Notes under the pieces: generated by a model | The model's input: the letters and a program-made list of their open reading frames with translations, nothing else | The model's database searches: none | What the model was told of the DNA's origin: nothing | Shown here: one piece after another, positions 16,813-25,027 of the stretch | Position numbering within the stretch: the stretch's first letter is position 1 | How the letters are laid out: each line of letters opens with the position of its first letter | Made by a program: the position numbers and the translations under genes | DNA from: an uncultured Saprospiraceae bacterium | Lineage (GTDB): Bacteria > Bacteroidota > Bacteroidia > Chitinophagales > Saprospiraceae | DNA: 41,387 bases | Assembly: GCA_937951615.1 (NCBI GenBank) | Contig: CALFBH010000044.1 | Location: 1 to 41,387, forward strand | Direction: 5' to 3'

Positions 16813-17000
16813 TAACAAATTGCACAATTTTGCCGCTCGATTCGCCCACGGTTAAAACCATTGGCTACCAAATAGACCGTGTCTACGACACTTTGTAAAG
16901 CTATCCAAGTTGAAAGGCTATTCAAGTCGCATCGCGACGAATGGTGTGGTAGCCGATGGTTTTAACCATGGGCGTTCTAAAGAGAAAGTGCAATTTGTTA
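16813..17000. repeat. Nested inverted repeat of about 188 bp
   Basis: Outer arms TAACAAATTGCAC (16812-16824) and GTGCAATTTGTTA (16988-17000) pair perfectly. Inner arms at about 16844-16870 and 16949-16975 pair at about 25 of 27 positions and carry the ACCATGGGC-type motif also seen at 7586. The centre is unpaired. It looks like a small non-autonomous palindromic element inserted between the tRNA and the DUF4160 gene. Confidence 0.75.
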
Positions 17001-17021
17001 TGTACACACGATCTAGTAAAG

Positions 17022-17053
17022 GTTGCTTATTTAAGCAACTTTTGCTATCTTTG
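17022..17053 (+). promoter_or_regulatory. Promoter with embedded palindromic operator for the DUF4160/XRE pair
   Basis: GTTG (17022-17025) and TATCTTTG (17046-17053) form a -33/-7 pair with 20-base spacing. The 18-base palindrome GTTGCTTATTTAAGCAAC at 17022-17039 (perfect 8-base arms) overlaps the -33 and the spacer, which is where a repressor would block polymerase. The start codon at 17066 lies 12 bases after the -7 box, so the mRNA should be leaderless or nearly so. The XRE protein encoded downstream is the natural candidate to bind here. Confidence 0.7.
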
Positions 17054-17065
17054 TAAAAACAACCA

Positions 17066-17299
17066 ATGCCAACAGTCTATCTCATTGACTCTATCAAGAT
17101 AAACATTTATTACGACGACCATTTACCACCTCATTTTCATGCTATTTATAATGAGTATGAGGAATTGATTATTATCCGTACACTAGCAACATTGCAGGGT
17201 AAATTACCAGGTAAACAAAGAAAGAAAGTTATCAAATGGGCAGGCGATAATCAGGAATTTTTGATAAAAAAATGGAATCAATTTAATCCAGACAATTAA
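17066..17299 (+). CDS. DUF4160 protein (toxin-antitoxin-like partner)
   Basis: The protein has 77 residues and matches DUF4160: an N-terminal strand ending KINIYYDDHLPPHFHAIYNEYE, with the family's conserved DHxPPHFHA motif, followed by a strand and two helices rich in Lys/Trp (RKKVIKWAGDNQEFLIKKWNQF). DUF4160 genes are regularly paired with DUF2442 genes, as here: the next gene starts five bases after this stop. The pair has been suspected to be a toxin-antitoxin-like module, but no activity is established to my knowledge. It is expressed from the palindrome-bearing promoter just upstream. Confidence 0.85.
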   Translation: MPTVYLIDSIKINIYYDDHLPPHFHAIYNEYEELIIIRTLATLQGKLPGKQRKKVIKWAGDNQEFLIKKWNQFNPDN

Positions 17300-17303
17300 T
17301 ACA

Positions 17304-17825
17304 ATGAAAGGACTTAGAAGCATACCAAAAATACTCAAAATTAATGAGGTACAGGATTTTGCGATTTCCTGCTTATTTAATAATGGGGAATCTCGCATTA
17401 TAGATTTTAAAACGTTTTTTGCTGAAAAAAAGATTACTGCAAAGCATCCTGCCTATAAATTGATGCAAAACCTCAAAGAATTTCAGCAAGTCAAGATTAT
17501 TGGTAATACATTAGGTTGGAGCAATACTGGCATTCATGCTGAAAATTTTGATGGGGAAGAAGAATTTTACTCCTATGATATAGACCCCATTGTGCTATTT
17601 CAGAATAGTGTATTGGACCAATCCAGAAACCTAAGTATAGGAAAGACGATCAAATCAGCAAGAAAGAAAGCAGGATTGACGCAGCAGCAACTAGCAGAGA
17701 AAAGTGGAACGACCAAACATTATATCTCCAAATTGGAAAACAATAAGTCTGATATTGAATTGCTGACCCTCAAAAAAATCATTGAAGCAGGATTAGGCAA
17801 AGAATTGAGTATTCAGATTGTTTAA
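17304..17825 (+). CDS. DUF2442 domain fused to an XRE helix-turn-helix
   Basis: The protein has 173 residues. Residues about 1-105 look like DUF2442 (strands around FAISCLFNNGESRIIDFKTFF). Residues about 112-170 are a standard XRE/Cro helix-turn-helix: IGKTIKSARKKAGLTQQQLAEKSGTT and HYISKLENNKSDIELLTLKKIIEA. It lies immediately downstream of DUF4160. DNA binding by the C-terminal domain would suit autoregulation through the palindrome at 17022. No homologue search was run. Confidence 0.85.
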   Translation: MKGLRSIPKILKINEVQDFAISCLFNNGESRIIDFKTFFAEKKITAKHPAYKLMQNLKEFQQVKIIGNTLGWSNTGIHAENFDGEEEFYSYDIDPIVLFQNSVLDQSRNLSIGKTIKSARKKAGLTQQQLAEKSGTTKHYISKLENNKSDIELLTLKKIIEAGLGKELSIQIV

Positions 17826-18024
17826 CACAAAAAAAACAGCCGGCAAAATAAAATACGCCATTCCGATAAAATCAAACCTGTTTTTATTGCTTCGCCAACG
17901 CCGATTAAAATAATCTACCAAAGCCCTTTTTAATGACAATATTTATAAATAAAAAACAACATACAAGACCTACAAAAAAACCACAAAACCACTTGAAAGT
18001 CTACCGAAAAAAGGTTAAAGAGCC

Positions 18025-18055
18025 TTTCTTTTGAGCTAATAAAAACATACCTTTG
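18025..18055 (+). promoter_or_regulatory. Probable promoter of the ATP synthase operon
   Basis: TACCTTTG at 18048-18055 fits the TAnnTTTG -7 box. TTTC at 18025-18028 gives a near-consensus -33 with a 19-base spacer. The first suitable ATG, with a signal peptide, lies 39 bases downstream at 18094. Confidence 0.55.
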
Positions 18056-18093
18056 CAGTGATTTTCAAAAATGCTGTAACTAAGGTGCTAAAA

Positions 18094-19428
18094 ATGTTGA
18101 AAAATATAACGAAATATCTTGCCTTTCTGCTCTTGTTTGCTTTGCTTTTTATAGCGGGGTCTGTCGTCGCACAAGACCATAATCACAAACACGATAAGCA
18201 GGAACAGCACAATCATGATGACCATAACGGGCATGACCACGATGCACATAAAGCGCACGATCATGCCAAGCATGATGCAAAAGGTCATGAAGGGCATAAC
18301 CATGGTGGAGGTGCACACGCAAGTGGAGGCGGACATGGTGCGCACGGCGGACATGTGCAAACAGAAGAAGAGAAGAAAGACTATGCCACGACCGTCATGA
18401 ATCACATCAATGACGCCAATGAAATTCATATCCTCGGTAATTTTACCATTCCATTACCCTGTATTCTCTACGCAAAAGATAAAGGGCTGGATGTTTTCAT
18501 GTCCAGCAAATTCCATCATGGACATAATAGCTATAAGGGATACGTTTCTTATCATGGAAATGTAAAGCGGGTAAAACCAGGAATGGGATTCCCACAAGAT
18601 AAAGCAGTAGATGTTCATGTAGATCATTTTGGAAAATTCGTAACCGTTGGCACTAAGAAATATCCATTAGAAGAAGCCAGTGCACTAACCGGCATGTCTT
18701 CTTGGTTCGACTTTTCTATCTCCAAAGCCGTCACGGCAATGTTGTTAGCATCCTTCCTATTGTTTTTCATCTTTAGAAAAGTTGCCCGCAGCTATCAAAG
18801 CGCACCAGGTACAGCTCCTAAAGGAATCCAAGCAGTATTTGAGCCGATTATTGTTTACTTGACCGATAATGTTATCAAGCCGATTATCGGTCCAAAATAT
18901 ATTAAGTACTCACCATTCTTACTGACTTTATTCTTCTTTATACTTACGTTGAATCTATTGGGCTTAATTCCTGGATTTGGTTTCAATGCAACGGGAAATT
19001 TAGCCGTTACTTTGGCTTTAGCAGTAATTACTTTATTGGTATATGTATTTAATGGAAATAAACATTATTGGGAACACATGCTCTGGATGCCAGGCTTACC
19101 TTTCCCGATGAAGATACTAATGGCACTTATTGAAGGCGCCTCAAATCTTATTTTAAAGCCGGCAACCTTGATGCTACGTCTATTTGCTAATATTACTGGA
19201 GGGCATATCGTCATATTGAGTCTAGTTGGTTTGGTTTGGGCTTTTGGTAATTTCGGAGAGAGTTTGGCTGGAGGACTGTTAGGCGGTTTTGTTTCTACAA
19301 TTTTTGTACTCTTTATGAATGTACTGGAGCTATTAGTAGGTTTTTTACAGGCATTTATATTCATGACGTTGGCAACTGTATATATTGCTCAAGCAGTAGA
19401 AGAGCCACACCATGAAGCACAACATTAA
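18094..19428 (+). CDS. atpB: ATP synthase F0 subunit a with His-rich N-terminal extension
   Basis: I chose the ATG at 18094 (MLKNITKYLAFLLLFALLFIAGSVVAQ) since it opens a signal peptide and lies after the likely transcription start. Residues about 28-87 hold 19 histidines among Asp, Gly and Lys, followed by a soluble domain (about 90-205) typical of long Bacteroidota subunit a. The membrane part ends with the ion-channel helix containing the essential Arg (LMLRLFANITGGHIV) and FIFMTLATVYIAQA. Subunit a forms the proton half-channels next to the c-ring. Genes for c, b, delta, alpha and gamma follow. The His-rich tail should face the periplasm and is absent from textbook subunit a. Confidence 0.95.
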   Translation: MLKNITKYLAFLLLFALLFIAGSVVAQDHNHKHDKQEQHNHDDHNGHDHDAHKAHDHAKHDAKGHEGHNHGGGAHASGGGHGAHGGHVQTEEEKKDYATTVMNHINDANEIHILGNFTIPLPCILYAKDKGLDVFMSSKFHHGHNSYKGYVSYHGNVKRVKPGMGFPQDKAVDVHVDHFGKFVTVGTKKYPLEEASALTGMSSWFDFSISKAVTAMLLASFLLFFIFRKVARSYQSAPGTAPKGIQAVFEPIIVYLTDNVIKPIIGPKYIKYSPFLLTLFFFILTLNLLGLIPGFGFNATGNLAVTLALAVITLLVYVFNGNKHYWEHMLWMPGLPFPMKILMALIEGASNLILKPATLMLRLFANITGGHIVILSLVGLVWAFGNFGESLAGGLLGGFVSTIFVLFMNVLELLVGFLQAFIFMTLATVYIAQAVEEPHHEAQH

Positions 19429-19446
19429 AAATTAACTTCTGGATAA

Positions 19447-19704
<258 letters not shown>

Positions 19705-19719
19705 TTTACCTAAATTTTA

Positions 19720-19759
19720 AATCCGGCGAACTGCGGTTGGCTTAGTAACCGGATTTTTA
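19720..19759 (+). terminator. Hairpin in the atpE-atpF gap
   Basis: AATCCGG (19720-19726) pairs with CCGGATT (19749-19755), followed by a short T-rich stretch (TTTATTTG). It may be a weak terminator or a processing/stability hairpin that lets subunit c be made in excess. The rest of the 214-bp gap holds a CCCTCCTCTGGAGGG-type repeat near 19852 and no ORF. Confidence 0.55.
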
Positions 19760-19918
19760 TTTGAATACAATTTTATTAAAATATAGTTAATTAAATACCC
19801 CACAATCCATCTCCTTATTTCCCGAAAGGGAAAGATAAAATATCCCTCCTCTGGAGGGGGCGAAGGGGGAGGAACACTGGAACACTTTTTAATTAACACA
19901 CGAAAATCAACATTCGAT

Positions 19919-20434
19919 ATGTTTTTTTTACTTGATATTGATTTCTCTCCCATGCGCCCAGAGTTCGGACTTATTTTCTGGACGACACTTATCTTTGGGA
20001 TTCTTATGTTTTTATTGGCCAAATATGGTCTTGGTCCCATCACCAAAGGTTTGAAAGCCCGTGGCGACGCGATTGACGAAGCATTGAAGTCTGCCGAAAC
20101 TGCCCGTGCAGAAATGGCAAACCTGAAAGCAGAAAACGAAGAATTGCTGGCTCAAGCCCGCGAAGAGCGCACCAAGATGCTCCGCGATGCAAAAGAGATG
20201 AAAGAGCAGATTATCACCGATGCGAAAACACGCGCTGATGAAGAGTATCGCAAAAAAGTAGCGAGTGCGATGGAAGAAATCAGTAATCGTAAGATGGAAA
20301 TGCTCATCAACGTCAAAAACCAGTCAGGCTTAATGGCTTTGGATATTGCTGAAAAAGTAATGCGCAAAGACCTGAAAGGACAAGCTGAGCAGGAGGATTT
20401 TGTGAATAAGCTGATTGCTGAAATTAACATTTAA
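19919..20434 (+). CDS. atpF: ATP synthase F0 subunit b
   Basis: The protein has 171 residues. One N-terminal membrane helix (FGLIFWTTLIFGILMFLLAKYG) is followed by a long charged helix (RGDAIDEALKSAETARAEMANLK and onward) that forms the peripheral stalk dimer, and a C-terminal segment (LDIAEKVMRKDLK) that contacts delta. It lies between atpE and atpH in the usual order, 34 bases before atpH. Size and layout are normal for the family. Confidence 0.95.
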   Translation: MFFLLDIDFSPMRPEFGLIFWTTLIFGILMFLLAKYGLGPITKGLKARGDAIDEALKSAETARAEMANLKAENEELLAQAREERTKMLRDAKEMKEQIITDAKTRADEEYRKKVASAMEEISNRKMEMLINVKNQSGLMALDIAEKVMRKDLKGQAEQEDFVNKLIAEINI

Positions 20435-20468
20435 GTTATTTTTTTACCATTGCTAAGACCGACAAATT

Positions 20469-21029
20469 ATGTCTGTAGATAGAATAGCCAACAGGTATGC
20501 CAAATCACTGATTGATCTTGCTGTAGAGCAGGGCAAACTGGAAGAGGTACACAAGGATGTCAAATACATCGAAAAAGTAGCTGAAAATAAAGACTTTAAA
20601 TCGGTGATTAAAAGTCCTGTCATTGCGCCAGCAAAGAAAAAACAGGTGCTTGATGCACTGTTTTCTGGCAAAGTCAGCCCGATGACCTCTTCTTTTTTGA
20701 AAACAGTATTGAGTAAAGGACGGGAAGCCCACCTCGGCGAAATGTCCAAAGATTTTATTGTACAATATAAAATCATCAAAAAGGTTTCCGCTGTACAACT
20801 GACCTCCGCGCAAGTTCTGAGCAAAGAAACGGTCAATAAAATATTGGCAAAATTGCACAGCAGTAATACGACGATGGACAACATCGAACTAGACATCAAA
20901 GTAGATCCGAGCCTTATCGGTGGCTTTGTGTTGCAATACAATGACAAGCTATACGACACCAGCGTGAAACATAAACTGGCTTTATTGAAAAAAGAATTTA
21001 ATAAGAATCAATATATTAAAAACATCTAA
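20469..21029 (+). CDS. atpH: ATP synthase F1 subunit delta (OSCP)
   Basis: The protein has 186 residues. The N-terminal six-helix domain opens with [22 protein letters not shown]. The C-terminal part has the family signature [28 protein letters not shown]. It links the peripheral stalk (subunit b) to the top of the alpha3-beta3 head. It ends two bases before atpA, so the two genes are tightly coupled. Confidence 0.95.
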   Translation: MSVDRIANRYAKSLIDLAVEQGKLEEVHKDVKYIEKVAENKDFKSVIKSPVIAPAKKKQVLDALFSGKVSPMTSSFLKTVLSKGREAHLGEMSKDFIVQYKIIKKVSAVQLTSAQVLSKETVNKILAKLHSSNTTMDNIELDIKVDPSLIGGFVLQYNDKLYDTSVKHKLALLKKEFNKNQYIKNI

Positions 21030-21031
21030 TC

Positions 21032-22615
21032 ATGGTTGACGTAAAACCTGATGAAATATCAGCAATATTAAAGGAACAAATTTCCGGCTTCAAAACGGCT
21101 TCCGACTTGGAAGAAGTGGGTACTGTACTCGAAGTAGGAGATGGAATCGCCCGTGTATATGGGTTAAATAACGCTCGTGCGGGTGAGTTGGTCATTTTTG
21201 ACAACCAAATCCAAGCGATTGTTTTGAACCTTGAGGAAAGCAACGTGGGTGTCGTACTCATGGGGGCTTCTGAAGAAATCAAAGAAGGGGATGTTGTACG
21301 TCGTACCGGACGCATCGCTTCTATTGATGTGGGTGAAAAAATGGTTGGACGTGTTGTAAATACACTTGGCGCACCTATCGACGGGCGCGGACCTATCACT
21401 GGCGACAAATACGAAATGCCTTTGGAGCGTAAAGCACCAGGTGTTATCTATCGTCAGCCAGTAAATGAGCCATTACAAACAGGTATCAAAGCCATCGACG
21501 CGATGATTCCGATTGGACGTGGACAACGGGAGTTGATTATTGGTGATCGTCAGACAGGGAAATCTGCCATTGCGATTGATACCATTATCAACCAAAAAGA
21601 ATTTCACGAAAGAGGCGAAACTGTTTACTGTATTTATGTTGCCATTGGGCAAAAAGCATCTACAGTAGCACAGGTAGCCAAAACACTGGAAGAAAACGGC
21701 GCATTGGATTACACCGTTATCGTTTCTGCTTCTGCGGCTGATCCTGCACCTTTGCAGTTTTACGCACCATTTGCAGGAGCTGCGATCGGTGAGTTCTTCC
21801 GCGATACAGGTCGTCCAGCATTGATTATCTATGATGATTTGTCGAAGCAGGCAGTTTCTTACCGTGAGGTGTCGCTTTTATTGCGTCGTCCTCCAGGGCG
21901 TGAGGCTTATCCAGGTGATGTATTTTACCTGCACTCTCGCTTATTGGAACGTGCAGCCAAAATCATTAATAATGATGCAGTTGCTCAACAAATGAACGAC
22001 ATTCCTGAGTCTTTGAAAAAAGCAGGTTTGGTAAAAGGTGGCGGTTCTTTGACTGCATTGCCGATTATCGAAACACAGGCAGGTGACGTTTCTGCATATA
22101 TCCCGACCAACGTAATTTCGATTACAGATGGTCAGATTTTCCTGGAATCTAATCTCTTTAATGCTGGTGTACTTCCTGCAATTAACGTGGGTATCTCGGT
22201 ATCTCGTGTAGGTGGTTCAGCACAGATTAAGTCCATGAAAAAAGTGGCGGGTACATTGAAACTGGATCAGGCAGAATATAGAGAGTTAGAGGCTTTCGCC
22301 AAATTTGGTTCTGACCTTGATGCAGCTACAAAAGCAGTATTGGACAAAGGAGCAAGAAACGTGGAAATTCTCAAGCAGCCACAATACTCTCCAGTATCGG
22401 TAGAGAAGCAGGTAGCGATTATTTATCTCGGTTCAAAAGGTTTGTTGAAAGATGTACCTGTGAATAAGGTGAAAGAATTTGAGGAAATTTTCCTTACGGA
22501 AATGGAGCAGGCACACCAAGACGTATTAGATACGTTCAAATCGGGTAAACTGTCAGATGAAGCCATCAAAACAGTAACTGAACTGGCAGCGTCACTATCT
22601 AAACAATATCGTTAA
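21032..22615 (+). CDS. atpA: ATP synthase F1 subunit alpha
   Basis: The protein has 527 residues. The N-terminal beta-barrel domain is followed by the nucleotide-binding domain with P-loop [14 protein letters not shown] (near 171), the [17 protein letters not shown] region and the alpha-specific [21 protein letters not shown] (shown here in part). The C-terminal helical domain ends [11 protein letters not shown]. Alpha subunits bind nucleotide without hydrolysing it. The catalytic beta subunit and epsilon are not in this window; in Bacteroidota they usually lie in a separate atpDC operon. Confidence 0.97.
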   Translation: MVDVKPDEISAILKEQISGFKTASDLEEVGTVLEVGDGIARVYGLNNARAGELVIFDNQIQAIVLNLEESNVGVVLMGASEEIKEGDVVRRTGRIASIDVGEKMVGRVVNTLGAPIDGRGPITGDKYEMPLERKAPGVIYRQPVNEPLQTGIKAIDAMIPIGRGQRELIIGDRQTGKSAIAIDTIINQKEFHERGETVYCIYVAIGQKASTVAQVAKTLEENGALDYTVIVSASAADPAPLQFYAPFAGAAIGEFFRDTGRPALIIYDDLSKQAVSYREVSLLLRRPPGREAYPGDVFYLHSRLLERAAKIINNDAVAQQMNDIPESLKKAGLVKGGGSLTALPIIETQAGDVSAYIPTNVISITDGQIFLESNLFNAGVLPAINVGISVSRVGGSAQIKSMKKVAGTLKLDQAEYRELEAFAKFGSDLDAATKAVLDKGARNVEILKQPQYSPVSVEKQVAIIYLGSKGLLKDVPVNKVKEFEEIFLTEMEQAHQDVLDTFKSGKLSDEAIKTVTELAASLSKQYR

Positions 22616-22718
22616 TTGAGTTGATTAGGTGATTAAGTAATTGAGTTGATTAAGTGAGAAAACCTACTTAATTACTCAATACACTCAATCAACTTAATAC
22701 ACTCAATATACCAATAAA
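22616..22718. repeat. Low-complexity leader between atpA and atpG
   Basis: Repeats of TTGAGTTGATTAAGTGA type are followed by their approximate complement (ACTTAATTACTCAATACACTCAATC), giving a long AT-rich potential hairpin before the atpG start. A very similar tract precedes the zinc-ribbon gene at about 1520-1608. No ORF is present. Confidence 0.65.
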
Positions 22719-23618
22719 ATGGGAGCAAATTTAAAAGAAGTCCGTGAACGGATGACTTCAATCAAATCAACGATGCAGATTACAAAAGCCATGAAAATGG
22801 TTTCTGCTGCGAAGTTGCGCCGTGCCCAGCAGGCGATTGTGCAAATGCGTCCGTATTCTAATAAGCAAAATGAGATGCTGACCAATATCGTATCCAATCT
22901 AGATGGCGATATTGAAATCACTTATGCATTAGAAAGACCAGAAACCAATGTACTGATTGTGGTCGTGACCTCCAATCGGGGTTTATGTGGAGCATTTAAT
23001 AGTTTTGTGAGTAAGGAAGCCGTTAAGCTAGTAGAAGAGAAGTATGCTGCACAACACGCAAGTGGTAATTTGTCGCTGATGTTTATTGGAAAAAAGGGTT
23101 ACGATTACTTCAGAACGCGATTTGAAGGACTCAATTATATCAACGACCACAGTAACTTGTTTGCTGACCTGACTTTCGGGAGTACAGCAGCCATTGCTTC
23201 TAAAATTATGAAGCAATTTGAAGACAAGGAGTACGATAAAGTGGAAGTGGTGTATGGTGAATTTAAAAATGCTGCTGTTCAATATTTCAAAGCCGAGCAG
23301 TTTTTGCCGATTCAGAAAATAGCTACGGAAGAAGGAGGCGCAGACGACAGTAAGAATTCCTTATTCAAGTTTGAGCCATCTGCTGCTGAATTGTTGAAGC
23401 ACATGGTGCCATCTATTCTGAAAACGCAATTCCACAAATTCATGCTAGATACCCACGCTTCCGAGCATGGCGCGCGTATGACAGCAATGGATAAAGCAAC
23501 CGAGAATGCGGATGACTTGTTGAAAGACCTGAAAATTACGTACAACAAAGCCCGTCAGGAAGCGATTACGAAAGAAATTTCGGAAATTGTTGGTGGAGTA
23601 GCGGCTTTGGAAGGCTAA
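22719..23618 (+). CDS. atpG: ATP synthase F1 subunit gamma
   Basis: The protein has 299 residues. The conserved N-terminal rotor helix reads LKEVRERMTSIKSTMQITKAMKMV. The central Rossmann-like domain has VVVTSNRGLCGAFNSF. The C-terminal helix includes HGARMTAMDKATENADDLL and IVGGVAAL. Gamma is the central shaft transmitting rotation from the c-ring to the catalytic head. It is the last gene of this ATP synthase set and is followed by a terminator at 23681. Confidence 0.97.
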   Translation: MGANLKEVRERMTSIKSTMQITKAMKMVSAAKLRRAQQAIVQMRPYSNKQNEMLTNIVSNLDGDIEITYALERPETNVLIVVVTSNRGLCGAFNSFVSKEAVKLVEEKYAAQHASGNLSLMFIGKKGYDYFRTRFEGLNYINDHSNLFADLTFGSTAAIASKIMKQFEDKEYDKVEVVYGEFKNAAVQYFKAEQFLPIQKIATEEGGADDSKNSLFKFEPSAAELLKHMVPSILKTQFHKFMLDTHASEHGARMTAMDKATENADDLLKDLKITYNKARQEAITKEISEIVGGVAALEG

Positions 23619-23640
23619 TTCAAATACAAATACAACATTC

Positions 23641-23712
23641 AAACTCAAATTCAAGTGCTGAATTGAATTTGATAAATTATAGAGACCTGCCTTTTTGGTG
23701 GGTCTTTTTTTG
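23641..23712 (+). terminator. Terminator after atpG, copy 1 of a threefold repeat
   Basis: GACCTGCC and GGTGGGTC form the stem (23684-23704) around TTTTT, followed by seven T. The preceding 40 bases include an inverted repeat TCAAATTCAA/TTGAATTTGA. The whole 73-bp segment recurs nearly unchanged at 29346-29417, and its stem recurs at 24857-24889. Confidence 0.92.
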
Positions 23713-23754
23713 TATATTCGTATTTGATTGGTTTAATTTTATTTAGATTTTAAT

Positions 23755-24717
23755 ATGCCGGAACAGAATACTATTCGTCTTGAAAAAATAAATACTGTAG
23801 AGATTAAAAATCTATGGGGGCAGTATAATTTTAAGTGGGACTTAAATGAGGATGTGAATATTCTCGTGGGAATAAATGGGAGTGGAAAGACGACTATTTT
23901 TAGGATAATTGAAAGCATATTTAATGAATTTGACTATTTCGAGGAGGGAGAGTATAATTATGATGAAGAATCTGACTTTATGAAGAAAATGAAAATCAGG
24001 AATCATAATACTGAGGTTAAAATAACATTTAACGATGGAAAAAAAGTATCTGGAAATAAGGGGGTATGGGGAGGCTTAAGATACTTTGGACAGGCTGTTA
24101 AAATATCGAATATAAATACATTTGATGTTCCTGTTTCGAGGTCAAGGGCGGAAAGAATGCAGAAGAATTCTGTTGATTCTGATCTCACATTGAGAATGAG
24201 AACATTACTGGATATTGAATTAGAGGAACTCATATTCAGGAAAGAAAATGAAGACTCTTATACCTTTTTGGATTATCGTTTTCGAAAAATGGTAGGGGTA
24301 CAAACGAAAACTAATGAATTTGAAAAATATCGAAAGAAAATCAATGACTTCTACGCACTAATCAATAATTATTTCAAAGATACTTACAAAGAAATTCGTG
24401 AAGATGAGATGACAAACGGCATCAAGTTTTATCATACAAAACGAGATAAATATATTTCAATCCATAACTTATCAGCTGGTGAAAAACAATTACTGCTCAT
24501 ATTTTTTACGATATTTCTTCAGGATGAACAGCCCTCTGTATTGCTTTTGGATGAGCCTGAAATATCACTACATATCATTTGGCAGCAAAAATTAATAGAA
24601 ACTTTGAGACAACTGAACCCGAACTGTCAATTAATTATTGCCACGCATTCACCAGGAATATTTGGTAAAGGCTGGGGATATAAGCGGTTTAAAGTAGATG
24701 AACTTTTTTATGACTAA
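23755..24717 (+). CDS. AAA/ABC-type ATPase of the RecF/OLD-like class
   Basis: The protein has 320 residues. It has a Walker A motif VGINGSGKTT (near 37), an ABC-like signature NLSAGEKQLL (near 237), a Walker B VLLLDEPEISLH (near 263) and an H-loop IIATHSPGIF. Such stand-alone ATPases often pair with a TOPRIM or DUF4435 nuclease-like partner in phage-defence cassettes. Here only a broken stub of a second gene overlaps its 3' end. Base composition is more AT-rich than the ATP synthase genes, which suggests acquisition. It lies between two copies of the same terminator. It may be non-functional without its partner. Confidence 0.82.
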   Translation: MPEQNTIRLEKINTVEIKNLWGQYNFKWDLNEDVNILVGINGSGKTTIFRIIESIFNEFDYFEEGEYNYDEESDFMKKMKIRNHNTEVKITFNDGKKVSGNKGVWGGLRYFGQAVKISNINTFDVPVSRSRAERMQKNSVDSDLTLRMRTLLDIELEELIFRKENEDSYTFLDYRFRKMVGVQTKTNEFEKYRKKINDFYALINNYFKDTYKEIREDEMTNGIKFYHTKRDKYISIHNLSAGEKQLLLIFFTIFLQDEQPSVLLLDEPEISLHIIWQQKLIETLRQLNPNCQLIIATHSPGIFGKGWGYKRFKVDELFYD

Positions 24718-24849
24718 TTCCATAAATACTTTTGCAGATTTAAACCATCTACGAAACACCATCACCTACACAGGATACTGGCAAATAGAAAAATTGATAG
24801 AAGACATAAAGAGCAAGTTACCTTGATGGTTCTAGTTGAAAATGAATAG
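24710..24849 (+). pseudogene. Broken partner gene of the AAA ATPase (possible TOPRIM/DUF4435 remnant)
   Basis: An ATG at 24710 overlaps the ATPase stop by eight bases, as in coupled two-gene systems, and encodes 38 residues (MTNSINTFADLNHLRNTI, then TYTGYWQIEKLIEDIKSKLP) before a stop. Read in another frame, the next bases give EQVTLMVLVENE and then a stop. That resembles the first strand and LVEG motif of TOPRIM/DUF4435 proteins. The copy-2 terminator follows immediately. I infer a frameshifted and truncated second gene. The stub could instead be a genuine 38-residue protein. Confidence 0.4.
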
Positions 24850-24856
24850 AAATTAT

Positions 24857-24889
24857 AGAGACCTGCCTTTTTGGTGGGTCTTTTTTTTG
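24857..24889 (+). terminator. Terminator after the AAA ATPase block, copy 2
   Basis: It has the same stem-loop as the atpG terminator (GACCTGCC/GGTGGGTC around TTTTT) followed by eight T. The upstream AATTATAGA context is also shared, but the longer CAAATTCAA inverted repeat is missing. Confidence 0.88.
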
Positions 24890-25027
24890 TAAAATCAATC
24901 TATTTGAAAAGCCTTAAAATCCCTAAGACGCTACACTTTGCAACCCTTTAGCGTGATTTTATATCTATACATAATGCAATATGAATGTGTATGTCTCAAT
25001 GAACTATTAAACGACACACTACTACCT

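Noticed and set aside
16730-17000. CRISPR-like array near the tRNA gene
   Set aside because: The repeats are inverted pairs, not regularly spaced direct repeats, and there are no spacers or cas genes. No CRISPR array was seen anywhere in the window.
22616-23754. Missing atpD/atpC as a sign of deletion
   Set aside because: In Bacteroidota the beta and epsilon genes commonly lie in a separate operon, so their absence after atpG is expected.
23755-24717. Complete anti-phage defence system built on the AAA ATPase
   Set aside because: No intact effector gene is adjacent, only a short broken frame, so I list it as an ATPase with a probable remnant instead of a working system.
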